The notes below the pieces were generated by a model. It searched no databases, had not been told where the DNA came from, and was given only the letters and a program-made list of their open reading frames with translations. 64,000 nucleotides of DNA, from the NCBI RefSeq assembly GCF_030246885.1, contig NZ_CP126739.1, positions 3,038,001-3,102,000 of the forward strand, read 5' to 3'. This document shows, piece after piece, positions 16,652 through 25,383 of this stretch. Made by a program: the position numbers and the translations under genes. Position 1 is the first letter of the stretch, and each line of letters opens with the position of its first letter. The DNA comes from Microbacterium sp. zg-B185. Lineage in GTDB: Bacteria > Actinomycetota > Actinomycetes > Actinomycetales > Microbacteriaceae.

Positions 16652-18121
16652 CTACTCGGCGAGCGCCTCCACCGGCGCGACCCGCGTGGCCAGGCGGGTG
16701 GGGACCACTGCGGCGACGAGCGTCAGCACCGCCGTCGCGACCACGATGATCGCCACCGGCGCCCACGGGATCGCCGGGGCGACGAACGTCGGCGCCTGCC
16801 AGGCCGGGGGCATCGCGACCGATCCGAGCAGCGACTGCGCGCCCGCCCAGCCGTACGCGGTTCCCAGGACGAGACCGGTGGCGACGGCGGCGATGGTGAT
16901 GTGTGCCGCCTCCAGGAGCACCATCAGGCGCACCTGGCCTGTGGAGACGCCGAGCGCGCGCAGCAGCCCCAGCTCGCGCCGCCGCTGCACGATGCCGATG
17001 GTCAGCAGATTCACCAGCCCCACCCCGGCGATCACCGCGGAGACCGCGACCAGCCCCATCATGACCGCAGAGAACGTGTCGATGATGGCGGCGAACTCCG
17101 GATCGAGCGCACCACCGGCGGATGCCGCGATGACCGCTTTCACGCTCTCCAGCGCGACCGCGAACATCGTCACCAGCGTGACTCCGATCACCACGCCGAT
17201 CGCCATCCGGCTGGATCGCTCCGGATTCCGCAGCGCGTTCTCCGCCGCCAGCCGGGCGGTCGCCGAAGGACCGAACAGCCGGCCCACCAGCCGCAGCACC
17301 GGTGGCATGACCAGGGTGGCACCGAGGGCGAGGCCGGAGAAGGACAGGATGCCGCCGACGAAGGCGACGACCACCCCGAGCGGTGTGAGCAGTCCGAGCA
17401 GGATGCCGGCGGCCAGGAGTGCGCCACCGGCGACGAACAGGACGATCGCACCGGCGTTGCGGCGGGTGCGCGCCGCGATCTGGTCCCGCGATTCCTCCAC
17501 CGACCCGCCCAGCGCCTGCAGCGGGGTGACCGTCAGCACGCCCCGCGAACCGACCCATGCCCCCGCCCACGTCGTCAGGGTCACGACCGCGGCGGGGATG
17601 AGCAGGGCGCCGTGCACCAGGTCGTAGCGCACACCGTCGGGCTCGAGCAGAGCCTGCGCGAGCGCGACGCCGCCGGCGGACAGTGCCGTCCCGCCCACGA
17701 GGCCGAGCAGCGCGCCGATGGCTCCGACGACCAGTCCCTGGCGTGCGACCTCCGTGCGCTGCGACCGGGCCGAGGCGCCGATGAGCCGCAGCAGCGCGAT
17801 GCGGCGGGTGCGCCCCGCGATGACCGTGGCGAACGTGTTCGACGTCACGATCGCGGCGACGTACACCGCGACCCCGATCAGCAGGACGCTGAGGATCGAG
17901 ATCACGATCGCGAGTGTCTCGCTCTCCTCGAGGAAGGCAGATGCGCGCAGCAGTTCCGCGATGTAGCCGGTGGCGGTGAGCAGCACCACCCCGAATGCGC
18001 TGGAGATGGCGGCGACCAGGATGCTGGCACCCATCCCCCGCTCGCGCAGCCAGTCGAGCGTGCCGGGGCCGGCAGGGGCCGGCATCCGCTCGCTCGCGGT
18101 TTTCGCCAGTACTGCGGTCAT
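16652..18121 (-). CDS. FtsX/MacB-type ABC transporter permease
   Basis: A 489-aa membrane protein with the architecture of FtsX-like permeases: a first membrane helix near residue 35, a cluster of segments at about 75-180, two at about 215-270, and a C-terminal three-helix FtsX domain (MGLVAVSAVIAGVGLVNLLTIGIVQRRRELGLLRALG, then AIVPTRLATRVAPVEAL-type end). The RRRELGLLRALGVS motif is the family's coupling loop. It overlaps the ATPase gene by 4 nt (ATGA), so they form one transporter. Such exporters move lipids, peptides or antibiotics; the substrate is unknown. Confidence 0.9.
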   Translation of the reverse strand: MTAVLAKTASERMPAPAGPGTLDWLRERGMGASILVAAISSAFGVVLLTATGYIAELLRASAFLEESETLAIVISILSVLLIGVAVYVAAIVTSNTFATVIAGRTRRIALLRLIGASARSQRTEVARQGLVVGAIGALLGLVGGTALSAGGVALAQALLEPDGVRYDLVHGALLIPAAVVTLTTWAGAWVGSRGVLTVTPLQALGGSVEESRDQIAARTRRNAGAIVLFVAGGALLAAGILLGLLTPLGVVVAFVGGILSFSGLALGATLVMPPVLRLVGRLFGPSATARLAAENALRNPERSSRMAIGVVIGVTLVTMFAVALESVKAVIAASAGGALDPEFAAIIDTFSAVMMGLVAVSAVIAGVGLVNLLTIGIVQRRRELGLLRALGVSTGQVRLMVLLEAAHITIAAVATGLVLGTAYGWAGAQSLLGSVAMPPAWQAPTFVAPAIPWAPVAIIVVATAVLTLVAAVVPTRLATRVAPVEALAE

Positions 18122-18894
18122 GATGCGACCGCCGCGCCGCCGAGCTCGGTGGCCAGCATGTAGGCGGAGATCTCCTCGGCGCTCTGGCGCGGCTTGTCCG
18201 CGACGACTCGGCCGTCGGCGAGGAAGATGACGCGGTCGGCGTGCGCCGCGGCGATCGGGTCGTGCGTGACCATGGCGATCGACTGCCCGTGCTCACGGCT
18301 GGCCGCGGCGAGCAGGCCGAGCACCTCACGGCCGCTGCGCGAGTCCAGGTTGCCCGTCGGCTCGTCGGCGAACACGAGATCCGGCGCCGTGGCCAGCGCC
18401 CGGGCGATCGCGACGCGCTGCTGCTGACCGCCACTCAGCTGGTGCGGCCGGTGCCGGAGCCGCGGACCGAGACCGAGCGTCTCGATCAGCCCATCGATGC
18501 GAGCCTTCTCGGGCGCGCTCGGGCGCCGCCCGTCCAGATCGAACGGCAGAAGGATGTTGCTCACCGCATCGAGGGTGGGCACGAGGTTGAAGGCCTGGAA
18601 GACGAACCCGACCCGTCGCCGCCGCAGGATCGTGAGCTCCAGGTCGTTGAGGGCGGTGATGTCGGTGTCGCCGATCCAGGCGCGACCCGAGGTCGCCGCA
18701 TCCAGTCCCGCCATGATGTGCATCAGCGTGGACTTGCCGGAGCCGGAGGGTCCCATGATCGCCGTGAATTCGCCCTGCCGGATGCCGACGCTGACGTCGT
18801 CGAGCGCGCGCACGGCGCTCTCCCCGTGTCCGAAGGTCTTGGTGAGGTTCTGCACCCGGGCGGCCAGCCCGAGATCTGTCGAGGAGAGGTTCAT
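18118..18894 (-). CDS. ABC transporter ATPase, LolD/MacB type
   Basis: A 258-aa ATPase pairing with the downstream permease. Walker [20 protein letters not shown]-loop [15 protein letters not shown], signature [15 protein letters not shown], Walker [13 protein letters not shown] and H-loop [14 protein letters not shown] are all present; the sequence [13 protein letters not shown] and NLVPTL are typical of MacB/LolD exporters. ATG 18894 has TAGCGT 6 nt upstream as a leaderless -10, and GGAGG also lies in that gap. Operon of two with the permease. Confidence 0.93.
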   Translation of the reverse strand: MNLSSTDLGLAARVQNLTKTFGHGESAVRALDDVSVGIRQGEFTAIMGPSGSGKSTLMHIMAGLDAATSGRAWIGDTDITALNDLELTILRRRRVGFVFQAFNLVPTLDAVSNILLPFDLDGRRPSAPEKARIDGLIETLGLGPRLRHRPHQLSGGQQQRVAIARALATAPDLVFADEPTGNLDSRSGREVLGLLAAASREHGQSIAMVTHDPIAAAHADRVIFLADGRVVADKPRQSAEEISAYMLATELGGAAVAS

Positions 18895-18900
18895 GCCTCC

Positions 18901-18906
18901 ACGCTA
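18901..18906 (-). promoter_or_regulatory. Leaderless-type -10 box (TAGCGT)
   Basis: TAGCGT on the minus strand ends 6 nt before the ATG of the LolD-like ATPase gene. Confidence 0.45.
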
Positions 18907-18975
18907 CGAATCGGCGGTCGGCACCGCGTCGGCCCGGAGGGGCATCCGCATACATCGCTGGGATGACCCGTGCGG

Positions 18976-20031
18976 TCACCCGTGTTCGGGCGGCGGAACC
19001 TCCCGCGGGGCGTACACCCGCAGCGCTCGCGGAAGGATCCGGCAGCTCAGCGTGTAGCGACCATCGGGACCGACGGCGGGGCGCCGTTCCAGCTCGCCGT
19101 CGTGCACGTAGAACGTCGCCGAACCGGCGCGCGCCTGCACCGAGACGGTGATCTCGGTGGCGGTGATGTGCTCGATGTCGGATGCCGGTGGCAGCAGGCG
19201 CAGCGCACGCAGCACGGCCCGCGTCCGCCGGCCGAACGAGAGCGCCGCGACGGCCTGCACGCGCGATCCGCGGGCGTGCAGCACCCGCACGTCCAGGACG
19301 TCGTCCGACAGCGTGCGCCGCTGCATCGTCGCGACCTGCCCGGGGGTGTTGCGTCCGATGCTGGCGAAGACCGACCAGACGCGGGCCCGTTTGCCGGCGA
19401 TGACGATGTCGATCGCCTCGCCGCGCCGCAGTTCGCGCCAGATCGCGACGGCACCCGCGACCCACTTGCCCAGGCGTCGCCTCCGGCGGCTGCGCTCGGC
19501 GACGAAGTCCGGATAGATGCCGATGGATGCCGCGTTCAGAACGGTCGACGTGCGGCCACCGGCGGCCAGCTCGCCCACGGTCGCCGCCACGCCCTCACCG
19601 GCCTGCAGCGCATCGATGGCGATCTCGACGCTGTCGATTCCCGCTGCGCGGGCGAAGTGGTTGAAGGTCCCCCCGGGAAGCGCGAGGACCGGAAGGTCCC
19701 GCTCGAGCGCGACGTGCGCCGTCTGCGCGATGGTCCCGTCGCCGCCGTACGCGCCGATCACGCGCGGCGGATCCTGCCCCGCCATCGCCTCCGCCACAGC
19801 GTCGGCCACCGTCTCGTCCTGCTCGAGTTCGCGCACGACGGCTCGCGGCAGTCGCTCCGCGATCAGGGGCCGCGGGTCGGCGCGCACCACGGCGGTCCCG
19901 GCATCCTTGTTCATCACGATGAGCACACCCGCGCCGTCGGGCGATGCCGGCAGTGCGATGCGCTCGACGACGTCCGGGACCTCTTGGTCGCCGTCCGTCG
20001 TGTCGGCGGAGAGCGGGTCGGTCGTCGGCAT
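18976..20031 (-). CDS. Diacylglycerol kinase catalytic domain protein
   Basis: A 351-aa lipid kinase-like enzyme of the DAGK_cat family. The nucleotide-binding GGDGT motif is present in IGAYGGDGTIAQTAHVAL, followed by LPVLALPGGTFNHFARAAG (the PxGTxNxxA motif) and the C-terminal beta-sandwich (STFYVHDGELERRPA region). The N-terminal 40 residues are acidic and probably disordered. No membrane segment is seen. In actinobacteria such proteins phosphorylate diacylglycerol or related lipids; the true substrate is not evident. ATG 20031 has a TAGCCT box 7 nt upstream. Confidence 0.88.
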   Translation of the reverse strand: MPTTDPLSADTTDGDQEVPDVVERIALPASPDGAGVLIVMNKDAGTAVVRADPRPLIAERLPRAVVRELEQDETVADAVAEAMAGQDPPRVIGAYGGDGTIAQTAHVALERDLPVLALPGGTFNHFARAAGIDSVEIAIDALQAGEGVAATVGELAAGGRTSTVLNAASIGIYPDFVAERSRRRRRLGKWVAGAVAIWRELRRGEAIDIVIAGKRARVWSVFASIGRNTPGQVATMQRRTLSDDVLDVRVLHARGSRVQAVAALSFGRRTRAVLRALRLLPPASDIEHITATEITVSVQARAGSATFYVHDGELERRPAVGPDGRYTLSCRILPRALRVYAPREVPPPEHG

Positions 20032-20038
20032 GGTGCCG

Positions 20039-20044
20039 AGGCTA
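20039..20044 (-). promoter_or_regulatory. Leaderless-type -10 box (TAGCCT)
   Basis: TAGCCT on the minus strand is followed by 7 nt and the ATG of the DAGK-like gene; no Shine-Dalgarno is seen. Confidence 0.45.
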
Positions 20045-20082
20045 CTTCAGTACGGCGGCAGGCAACCGGAAGCGAAGCGAAC

Positions 20083-20132
20083 CCGAACCGAACGCGCCCC
20101 GGGGCGCCCGCCGAACCGAACGCGCCCCGGGG
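20083..20132. repeat. Duplicated 22-bp element upstream of the hemerythrin gene
   Basis: A 22-bp sequence starting CCGAACCGAACGCGCC and ending CCGGGG occurs at 20083-20104 and again, identically, at 20111-20132 (period 28). Each copy contains the CCCCGGGG palindrome. It lies between the divergent DAGK-like and hemerythrin genes and could be a duplicated operator. Confidence 0.7.
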
Positions 20133-20206
20133 TCTTCCGCGTGTCGGCTCGGCGGGTCTATCGTCGCCAGCGACACCGAGAGACAACCACAGAGACAGGA
20201 GGCGCG

Positions 20207-20893
20207 ATGTCCGCGACCCCCCTGCCGCCCAGCGGCGACGTACCGGCTCCGAAGACGTGCGATGCGAGCGGGATGATCGACATCCATCGGATGTTCCGGC
20301 GCGGTTTCGGCGAGGGGCCCGCGCTGGTGCGGCTCGTCGCCGATGGCGACACCGGCCACGCCGCGGCTGTGGCCACGCAGCTGGAGACGCTGTCGCTGGG
20401 TCTGCATGCCCACCACGAAGGAGAGGACGCCAGGCTCTGGGACGCGCTCGATGAGCGCGCACCCTCGTGCGCCGTGCACGTGGAGCGGATGAAGGCGCAG
20501 CACGCTGCGCTTCTGGAACACCTGAGGGCTCTGGACGGATCGCTGCCCGCGTGGCGGACATCGGCCGGGAGAGCGGATGCCGAGCCCGTGCTGGCCGCGC
20601 TCCAGGGGGTCAACGCCGCGATCGCCGTGCACCTCCCCGACGAGGAGGCGAACATCGTGCCGGTGATGGAGCACACGATCACCGAAGCGGAGGTGCAGTG
20701 GTTCTCCGACCACGGGCGCCGGTCGATCCCCAAGGGGCAGACCTGGCAGCAGCTCGGGGAGATCCTCGCATCGCAGCCCGACGGCGGCGACGAGTGGCTG
20801 CACACGCACATGCCGCCGCCGGCCCGGCTGGCGTGGCGGTGGATCGGCAGACGCAGGTACGCGCAGCACCGAGCACGGCTGGAGGGGCGCTGA
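20207..20893 (+). CDS. Hemerythrin-like HHE domain protein
   Basis: A 228-aa protein with a hemerythrin/HHE cation-binding four-helix bundle. Candidate iron ligands appear in IDIHRMFRRGF, GLHAHHEGEDARLW, VHVERMKAQHAALLEHL and AIAVHLPDEEANIVPVMEH. Such proteins bind diiron and serve in oxygen, nitric oxide or iron sensing or storage. The start ATG 20207 has an AGGAGG at 20197-20202. The C-terminus carries a helical, basic extension (ARLAWRWIGRRRYAQHRARLEGR). It ends 3 bp before the convergent response regulator gene. Confidence 0.88.
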   Translation: MSATPLPPSGDVPAPKTCDASGMIDIHRMFRRGFGEGPALVRLVADGDTGHAAAVATQLETLSLGLHAHHEGEDARLWDALDERAPSCAVHVERMKAQHAALLEHLRALDGSLPAWRTSAGRADAEPVLAALQGVNAAIAVHLPDEEANIVPVMEHTITEAEVQWFSDHGRRSIPKGQTWQQLGEILASQPDGGDEWLHTHMPPPARLAWRWIGRRRYAQHRARLEGR

Positions 20894-20896
20894 CTG

Positions 20897-21553
20897 CTAC
20901 GCCAGCCCGTGCTCGAAGGCGAAGACGACCAGCTGCACGCGGTCGCGCAGCGCGAGCTTGGCGAGGATGCGGCTGATGTGCGTCTTGACGGTGGCCTCGG
21001 ACAGGAACTCGCGGCCGGCGATCTCGGCGTTGGAGAGCCCACGCGCGGCGAGGGCGAAGATCTCGCGCTCCCGGTCGGTCAGGGTGGCGTAGGCCTGCGG
21101 AACGGGCCGGGGCGCGGCGCTGGCGAAGTGGGCGAACAGCTCGCGGGTGGCGGATGCCGCGATCACGGCCGATCCGGAGTGCACCGTGCGGATCGCGGCG
21201 AGGAGGAACTCGGGGTCGGCATCCTTGAGCAGGAAGCCGCTGGCACCCTGACGGATCGCGCGCGCCGCGGCCTCATCCAAATCGAACGTGGTCAGCATCA
21301 CCACTCGGGGCGCCGCGGCGCCGAACGAGTCGTCGCGCAGCAGCTCGGCAGTCGCCTCCAGACCGTCCATGACCGGCATCCGGATATCCATCAGCACGAC
21401 ATCCGGCCGGGTGGCGCGCACGACAGCGAGCGCCTCACGTCCGTTGGCCGCTTCGCCGACCACCTCCAGGTCCGGTTGCGAGTCCACCAGCATGCGGATG
21501 CCGGCGCGGAACAGCGCCTGATCATCCACCAGGACCACCGTGATCGGCGTCAT
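20897..21553 (-). CDS. NarL/LuxR-family response regulator
   Basis: A 218-aa two-component regulator. The receiver domain has the acidic pair D10-D11, phospho-acceptor D56 (VVLMDIRMPVMDGLEA), T in VVMLTTFD and K in GASGFLLKDADP. The C-terminal LuxR HTH reads LTDREREIFALAARGLSNAEIAGREF followed by SEATVKTHISRILAKLALRDR. ATG 21553 places the receiver at the normal position. It lies 40 bp after the histidine kinase gene on the same strand, so they form a cognate pair of the DesKR/NarL kind. Confidence 0.95.
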   Translation of the reverse strand: MTPITVVLVDDQALFRAGIRMLVDSQPDLEVVGEAANGREALAVVRATRPDVVLMDIRMPVMDGLEATAELLRDDSFGAAAPRVVMLTTFDLDEAAARAIRQGASGFLLKDADPEFLLAAIRTVHSGSAVIAASATRELFAHFASAAPRPVPQAYATLTDREREIFALAARGLSNAEIAGREFLSEATVKTHISRILAKLALRDRVQLVVFAFEHGLA

Positions 21554-21593
21554 CGCTCTCCCCTCGCTCGGCATCGCCCCATCGACGCGGTCC

Positions 21594-22775
21594 TCATCGG
21601 GCCGCACCGGCCCGGATCGGCAGGGTGGCCTCGACGACGAACCAGCCGTCCCGGTCGGCGGCGTTCAGCCGGCCTCCGACCAGACTCGCACGCTCGCCCA
21701 TACCGATCAGCCCGTGCCCGGACTCCTTCGGCCGCTCTCCCGTCTTGAGCCGGTTGCGCACCTCGAGGGCGACATGGTCGGGGTGCCATCCCAGCGTGAC
21801 ATCCACCGGGCTCCCGCCGCCGTGCCGCAGCCCGTTGGTCAGGGCTTCCTGCAGGATCCGATACACCGCCAGCTGCACCGCCGCGGACGGCTGCTCCACC
21901 GGTGCGGGATCGACCTCCACGCGCAGCGTGACGCCCGTCGCCCGGACCTGGGCATACAGTTCCTCGAGGTCGGCGAGGGTCGGCTGCGGCCCGCCGGTCT
22001 CGCTGTGCCGCAGCCGGGTCAGCAGCAGCCGCACATCCGCCAGCGCCGCGCGAGCGGTCGTCGATATGGTGCCCAGCGCTTGGGTGGCCGCCGTAGGATC
22101 CGCTGGCGCCGCGTAGCGCGCCCCGTCGGCCTGGGCGATCACCACGGCGAGCGAGTGCGCGACCACGTCGTGCATGTCGCGCGCGATCTGCAGCCGCTCC
22201 TGTTCGACGGCGGCCTCCGCCTCGGCCCGCTCCTGCGCGACGCGATTCTCGCGGGCACGGATGGCCATGCGCACCAGCGCGCCCACCGTCCAGGCCAGCA
22301 GCAGCGCGAAAGCGGCGGCGACCAGCACCGCGACCGCCGCCGAGATCGTGCGCACCGACAGGCCCTCTGTACTCAGGGCGGACGCGAACAGATACACCGT
22401 GATGACCAGGGCACCGGACAGCGCCGACGCGAAACCGGCCCAGTACACCCGCTGCGTGCCGTATGCCGCGGTGGCGTACAGGACGCCGAAGATGGCCACA
22501 TCCGCCACCGACGGCGGCCGGGCCAGGGACATCTGCACCACCGCGCCCGCCCACGCCAGCCCGAGGGCGAGGGCCGGCGACCAGCGACGGACGGCGAGGG
22601 CTGCGCTGAAGATCAGACCGATCGCCACGGCCCCGGACACGAGCACGGCCGCGTTCTCCGGCGCGGTGCCCGATCCGAGGGCCAAGACGATCTCCACCGG
22701 CAACGCGACGGACAGAAACGCCGCTGAGACGACGAGATCGACCACGACCTGATATGTCTTGAGCGGGCGGAACAC
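21594..22775 (-). CDS. Sensor histidine kinase (HisKA_3 type)
   Basis: A 393-aa membrane histidine kinase. The N-terminal half has about five to six transmembrane segments and no large extracellular domain, so it probably senses the membrane or an intramembrane signal. The HisKA_3 phosphorylation site is in ERLQIARDMHDVVAHSLAVV (His about residue 203), and the ATPase domain has LQEALTNGLRHG (N box) and GHGLIGMGERASLVGG (G box). The start is GTG 22775, directly before the first helix. Partner of the adjacent response regulator. The pair's targets are not evident. Confidence 0.93.
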   Translation of the reverse strand: MFRPLKTYQVVVDLVVSAAFLSVALPVEIVLALGSGTAPENAAVLVSGAVAIGLIFSAALAVRRWSPALALGLAWAGAVVQMSLARPPSVADVAIFGVLYATAAYGTQRVYWAGFASALSGALVITVYLFASALSTEGLSVRTISAAVAVLVAAAFALLLAWTVGALVRMAIRARENRVAQERAEAEAAVEQERLQIARDMHDVVAHSLAVVIAQADGARYAAPADPTAATQALGTISTTARAALADVRLLLTRLRHSETGGPQPTLADLEELYAQVRATGVTLRVEVDPAPVEQPSAAVQLAVYRILQEALTNGLRHGGGSPVDVTLGWHPDHVALEVRNRLKTGERPKESGHGLIGMGERASLVGGRLNAADRDGWFVVEATLPIRAGAAR

Positions 22776-22837
22776 GGTTTCACGCTACGGGAGACGCAGT
22801 GCCGCGGCATCCGCCTGCAGATGTATCCGCAAAACCC

Positions 22838-22866
22838 TTGCCGGGATCGTCCACAGGCTTTACTGT
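22838..22866 (+). promoter_or_regulatory. Possible promoter of the catabolic operon
   Basis: TTGCCG (22838-22843), a 17-nt spacer and TACTGT (22861-22866) lie upstream of the nitrilase gene and would give a leader of about 125 nt. The 224-bp region 22776-22999 contains no gene. Confidence 0.4.
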
Positions 22867-22999
22867 CCGGACACAGGCTGAAACCGACGGGAAATGTGCG
22901 GGCACCAAGATCGAACAGCGGGCAGATCCCACCGGCACCCGAACCGGACCCGAGGGCATCAGTGCGAAGTGAATCAGTCACGGACGGACGGAGACCGGC

Positions 23000-23848
23000 A
23001 TGACGACGGTACGCGCGGCGATCACCCAGACCACCTGGACGGGCGACAAGGAGTCGATGCTCGACAAGCACGAGCAGTTCGCGCGGGAGGCCGCAGCCCA
23101 GGGGGCGCAGGTCATCTGCTTCCAGGAGCTGTTCTACGGGCCCTACTTCGGGATCACCGAGGACAAGAAGTACTACCGCTACGCCGAGCCCGCGGACGGG
23201 CCGATCGTGCAGCGGTTCGCCGCCCTGGCCGCCGAGCTGAACATGGTCATGATCCTCCCGATCTACGAGGAGGACATCACCGGCGTGTACTACAACACCG
23301 CGGTCGTCGTCGATGCCGACGGCACGATCCTCGGCAAGTACCGCAAGCACCACCTGCCTCATCTGGACCGCTTCTGGGAGAAGTTCTACTTCCGTCCCGG
23401 CAATCTCGGGTATCCCGTGTTCGACACCGCGGTCGGCAAGGTCGGCGTCTACATCTGCTACGACCGCCACTTCCCCGAAGGCTGGCGCGAGCTCGGTCTG
23501 AACGGCGCGCACATGGTCTTCAACCCCAACGCCACCAAGCCGGGGCTGTCCAACCGGCTCTGGGAGGTGGAGGGACCGGCCGCGGCCGTCGCGAACGGCT
23601 ACTTCGTCCTACAGCCGAACCGGGTGGGACGCGAGGACAACGAGTACGGCGAGCTCGCGGTCGACTTCTACGGCACCAGCCAGGCGATCGACCCGCGCGG
23701 CGATTTCATCGGCGAACGCGGCTCGGGAACCTCCGAAGAGGTCCTCATCCGCGACCTCGAACTGAACATGGTCCAGGAGATGCGCGACGACTGGCAGTTC
23801 TACCGGGACCGCCGGCCCGACTCGTACACGATGATCGCGAAGCCGTGA
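23000..23848 (+). CDS. Nitrilase-family amidohydrolase, probable beta-ureidopropionase
   Basis: Carbon-nitrogen hydrolase of 282 aa, likely hydrolysing N-carbamoyl-beta-alanine (or a similar N-carbamoyl compound) to beta-alanine, CO2 and ammonia. The catalytic triad is visible: E43 in ICFQELFYGPYF, K116 in LGKYRKHHLPH and C153 in VGVYICYDRHFPEG. The VFNPNATKPGLSNRLWEVEGPAAA region is typical of beta-ureidopropionase and N-carbamoylputrescine amidase relatives. Length is normal. Start ATG 23000. It overlaps the dihydropyrimidinase gene by 4 nt (GTGA). The neighbouring ring-opening enzyme and beta-alanine pathway genes support the beta-ureidopropionase reading over carbamoylputrescine amidase. 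Confidence 0.88.
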   Translation: MTTVRAAITQTTWTGDKESMLDKHEQFAREAAAQGAQVICFQELFYGPYFGITEDKKYYRYAEPADGPIVQRFAALAAELNMVMILPIYEEDITGVYYNTAVVVDADGTILGKYRKHHLPHLDRFWEKFYFRPGNLGYPVFDTAVGKVGVYICYDRHFPEGWRELGLNGAHMVFNPNATKPGLSNRLWEVEGPAAAVANGYFVLQPNRVGREDNEYGELAVDFYGTSQAIDPRGDFIGERGSGTSEEVLIRDLELNMVQEMRDDWQFYRDRRPDSYTMIAKP

Positions 23849-25287
23849 CCGTGGGAACCACACTGATCACCGGCGGGACCGTGGTCTCGGCGACCGGGCG
23901 GTCCCAGGCCGACGTCCTCATCGACGGCGAGACGATCGTCGCCCTCCTGCGTCCCGGCTCCGAGCTGCTCGGGACGGATGTCGCGGCATCCGTGGATACC
24001 GTCCTGGACGCCACCGGCAAGTACGTGATCCCCGGCGGCATCGACGCGCACACGCACATGGAGCTGCCGTTCGGCGGCACCGCCGCGATCGACACGTTCG
24101 AGACCGGCACCCGGGCGGCCGCGTGGGGCGGGACCACGAGCATCATCGACTTCGCGGTGCAGCGCTACGGCGAGCGCATCCAGGACGGCCTGGCCGCGTG
24201 GCACGCGAAGGCCGCAGGCAACTGCGCCATCGACTACGGGTTCCACCAGATCATCGGCGGCGTGGACGAGGACGCCCTCGCCGCGATGCCGGGTCTGATC
24301 GACGAGGGCATCACCAGCTTCAAGCTGTTCATGGCCTACCCGGGCGTGTTCTATTCGGATGACGCGCAGGTGCTGCGCGCGATGCAGGTCTCGCGCGAGA
24401 CCGGGCTGCTGACCATGATGCACGCCGAGAACGGACCGGTGATCGACGTGCTCGCCGCGCAGCTGGTCGCCGAGGGCAAGACCGACCCGTACTTCCACGG
24501 CATCGCCCGCGCGTGGCAGATGGAGGAGGAGGCCACGCACCGCTCGATCATGATCGCGAACCTCACCGGCGCACCGCTGTACGTGGTGCACGTGAGCGCC
24601 AAGCAGGCCGTCGCCCAGATCGCCACTGCGCGCGATCGCGGACAGAACGTGTTCGGCGAGACGTGCCCGCAGTACCTGTACCTCTCCCTCGAGGAGCAGC
24701 TGGGCGCGTCCAGCCCGGAGTGGGGGCGGTTCGAGGGCGCGAAGTGGGTGTGCTCGACGCCGCTGCGCTCCCGCGCCGAAGGCCACCAGGATCACATGTG
24801 GCAGGCCCTGCGCACGAACGACCTGCAGATGGTCTCCACCGACCACTGCCCGTTCTGCATGAAGGACCAGAAGGAGCTCGGGCGGAACGACTTCCGCGCG
24901 ATCCCGAACGGCATCGGGTCCGTCGAGCACCGGATGGACCTGATGTACCAGGGCGTCGTGACCGGCCAGATCACTTTGGAACGGTGGGTGGAGCTGACCT
25001 CGACCACGCCGGCGCGCATGTTCGGCCTGCACGGCCGCAAGGGTGTGCTCCAACCCGGCGCCGACGCCGACATCGTGATCTACGACCCGAACGGGCACAC
25101 CTCGATCGGGGTGGACAAGACCCACCACATGAACATGGACCACTCCGCGTGGGAGGGGTTCGAGATCGACGGCCACGTCGACACCGTCCTGTCCCGGGGC
25201 AAGGTCGTCGTGGACGGCAACGAGTACATCGGAGCCAAGGGAGACGGGCGATTCCTCAAGCGGGGTCTCAGCCAGTACCTGACCTGA
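23845..25287 (+). CDS. Dihydropyrimidinase / D-hydantoinase
   Basis: Cyclic amidohydrolase of 480 aa that opens dihydrouracil, dihydrothymine or hydantoin rings. Metal ligands of the family are visible: H69 and H71 in GIDAHTHMELPFGG, the carboxylated Lys160 in GITSFKLFMAYPG, His residues in YVVHVSAKQ and MHAEN, and Asp in VSTDHCPF. The ending (GRKGVLQPGADADIVIYDP) matches the family. Start GTG 23845 overlaps the nitrilase stop (GTGA); GTG 23851 is an alternative. Its partner just upstream would act on its N-carbamoyl product. Substrate preference (pyrimidine or hydantoin) cannot be read from sequence alone. Confidence 0.93.
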   Translation: MTVGTTLITGGTVVSATGRSQADVLIDGETIVALLRPGSELLGTDVAASVDTVLDATGKYVIPGGIDAHTHMELPFGGTAAIDTFETGTRAAAWGGTTSIIDFAVQRYGERIQDGLAAWHAKAAGNCAIDYGFHQIIGGVDEDALAAMPGLIDEGITSFKLFMAYPGVFYSDDAQVLRAMQVSRETGLLTMMHAENGPVIDVLAAQLVAEGKTDPYFHGIARAWQMEEEATHRSIMIANLTGAPLYVVHVSAKQAVAQIATARDRGQNVFGETCPQYLYLSLEEQLGASSPEWGRFEGAKWVCSTPLRSRAEGHQDHMWQALRTNDLQMVSTDHCPFCMKDQKELGRNDFRAIPNGIGSVEHRMDLMYQGVVTGQITLERWVELTSTTPARMFGLHGRKGVLQPGADADIVIYDPNGHTSIGVDKTHHMNMDHSAWEGFEIDGHVDTVLSRGKVVVDGNEYIGAKGDGRFLKRGLSQYLT

Positions 25288-25302
25288 TCCGCACCCCTTT
25301 CA

Positions 25303-25353
25303 TGTCCCACTTCTGGTCGGCTAAGACCTCCTCAGGCAACACCAAGTGGGACA
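25303..25353. repeat. 10-bp inverted repeat between hydantoinase and LLM genes
   Basis: TGTCCCACTT (25303-25312) pairs perfectly with AAGTGGGACA (25344-25353); an inner GGT/ACC can extend the stem around a 2-base bulge. It fills most of the only sizeable gap (25288-25383) in the first part of the operon. It might attenuate, protect or process the mRNA, or be a dispersed extragenic palindrome. Confidence 0.7.
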
Positions 25354-25383
25354 CGCTCTGATCAACTGACAGGAACCACTGAC

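Noticed and set aside
16442..18163. Plus-strand open frame through the 22-bp arrays and the FtsX gene
   Set aside because: Repeat-encoded and antisense low complexity; FtsX membrane segments are on the minus strand.
22894..23844. N-terminal extension of the dihydropyrimidinase frame upstream of 23845
   Set aside because: It is out of frame with the nitrilase gene that occupies this stretch, and lacks family similarity.
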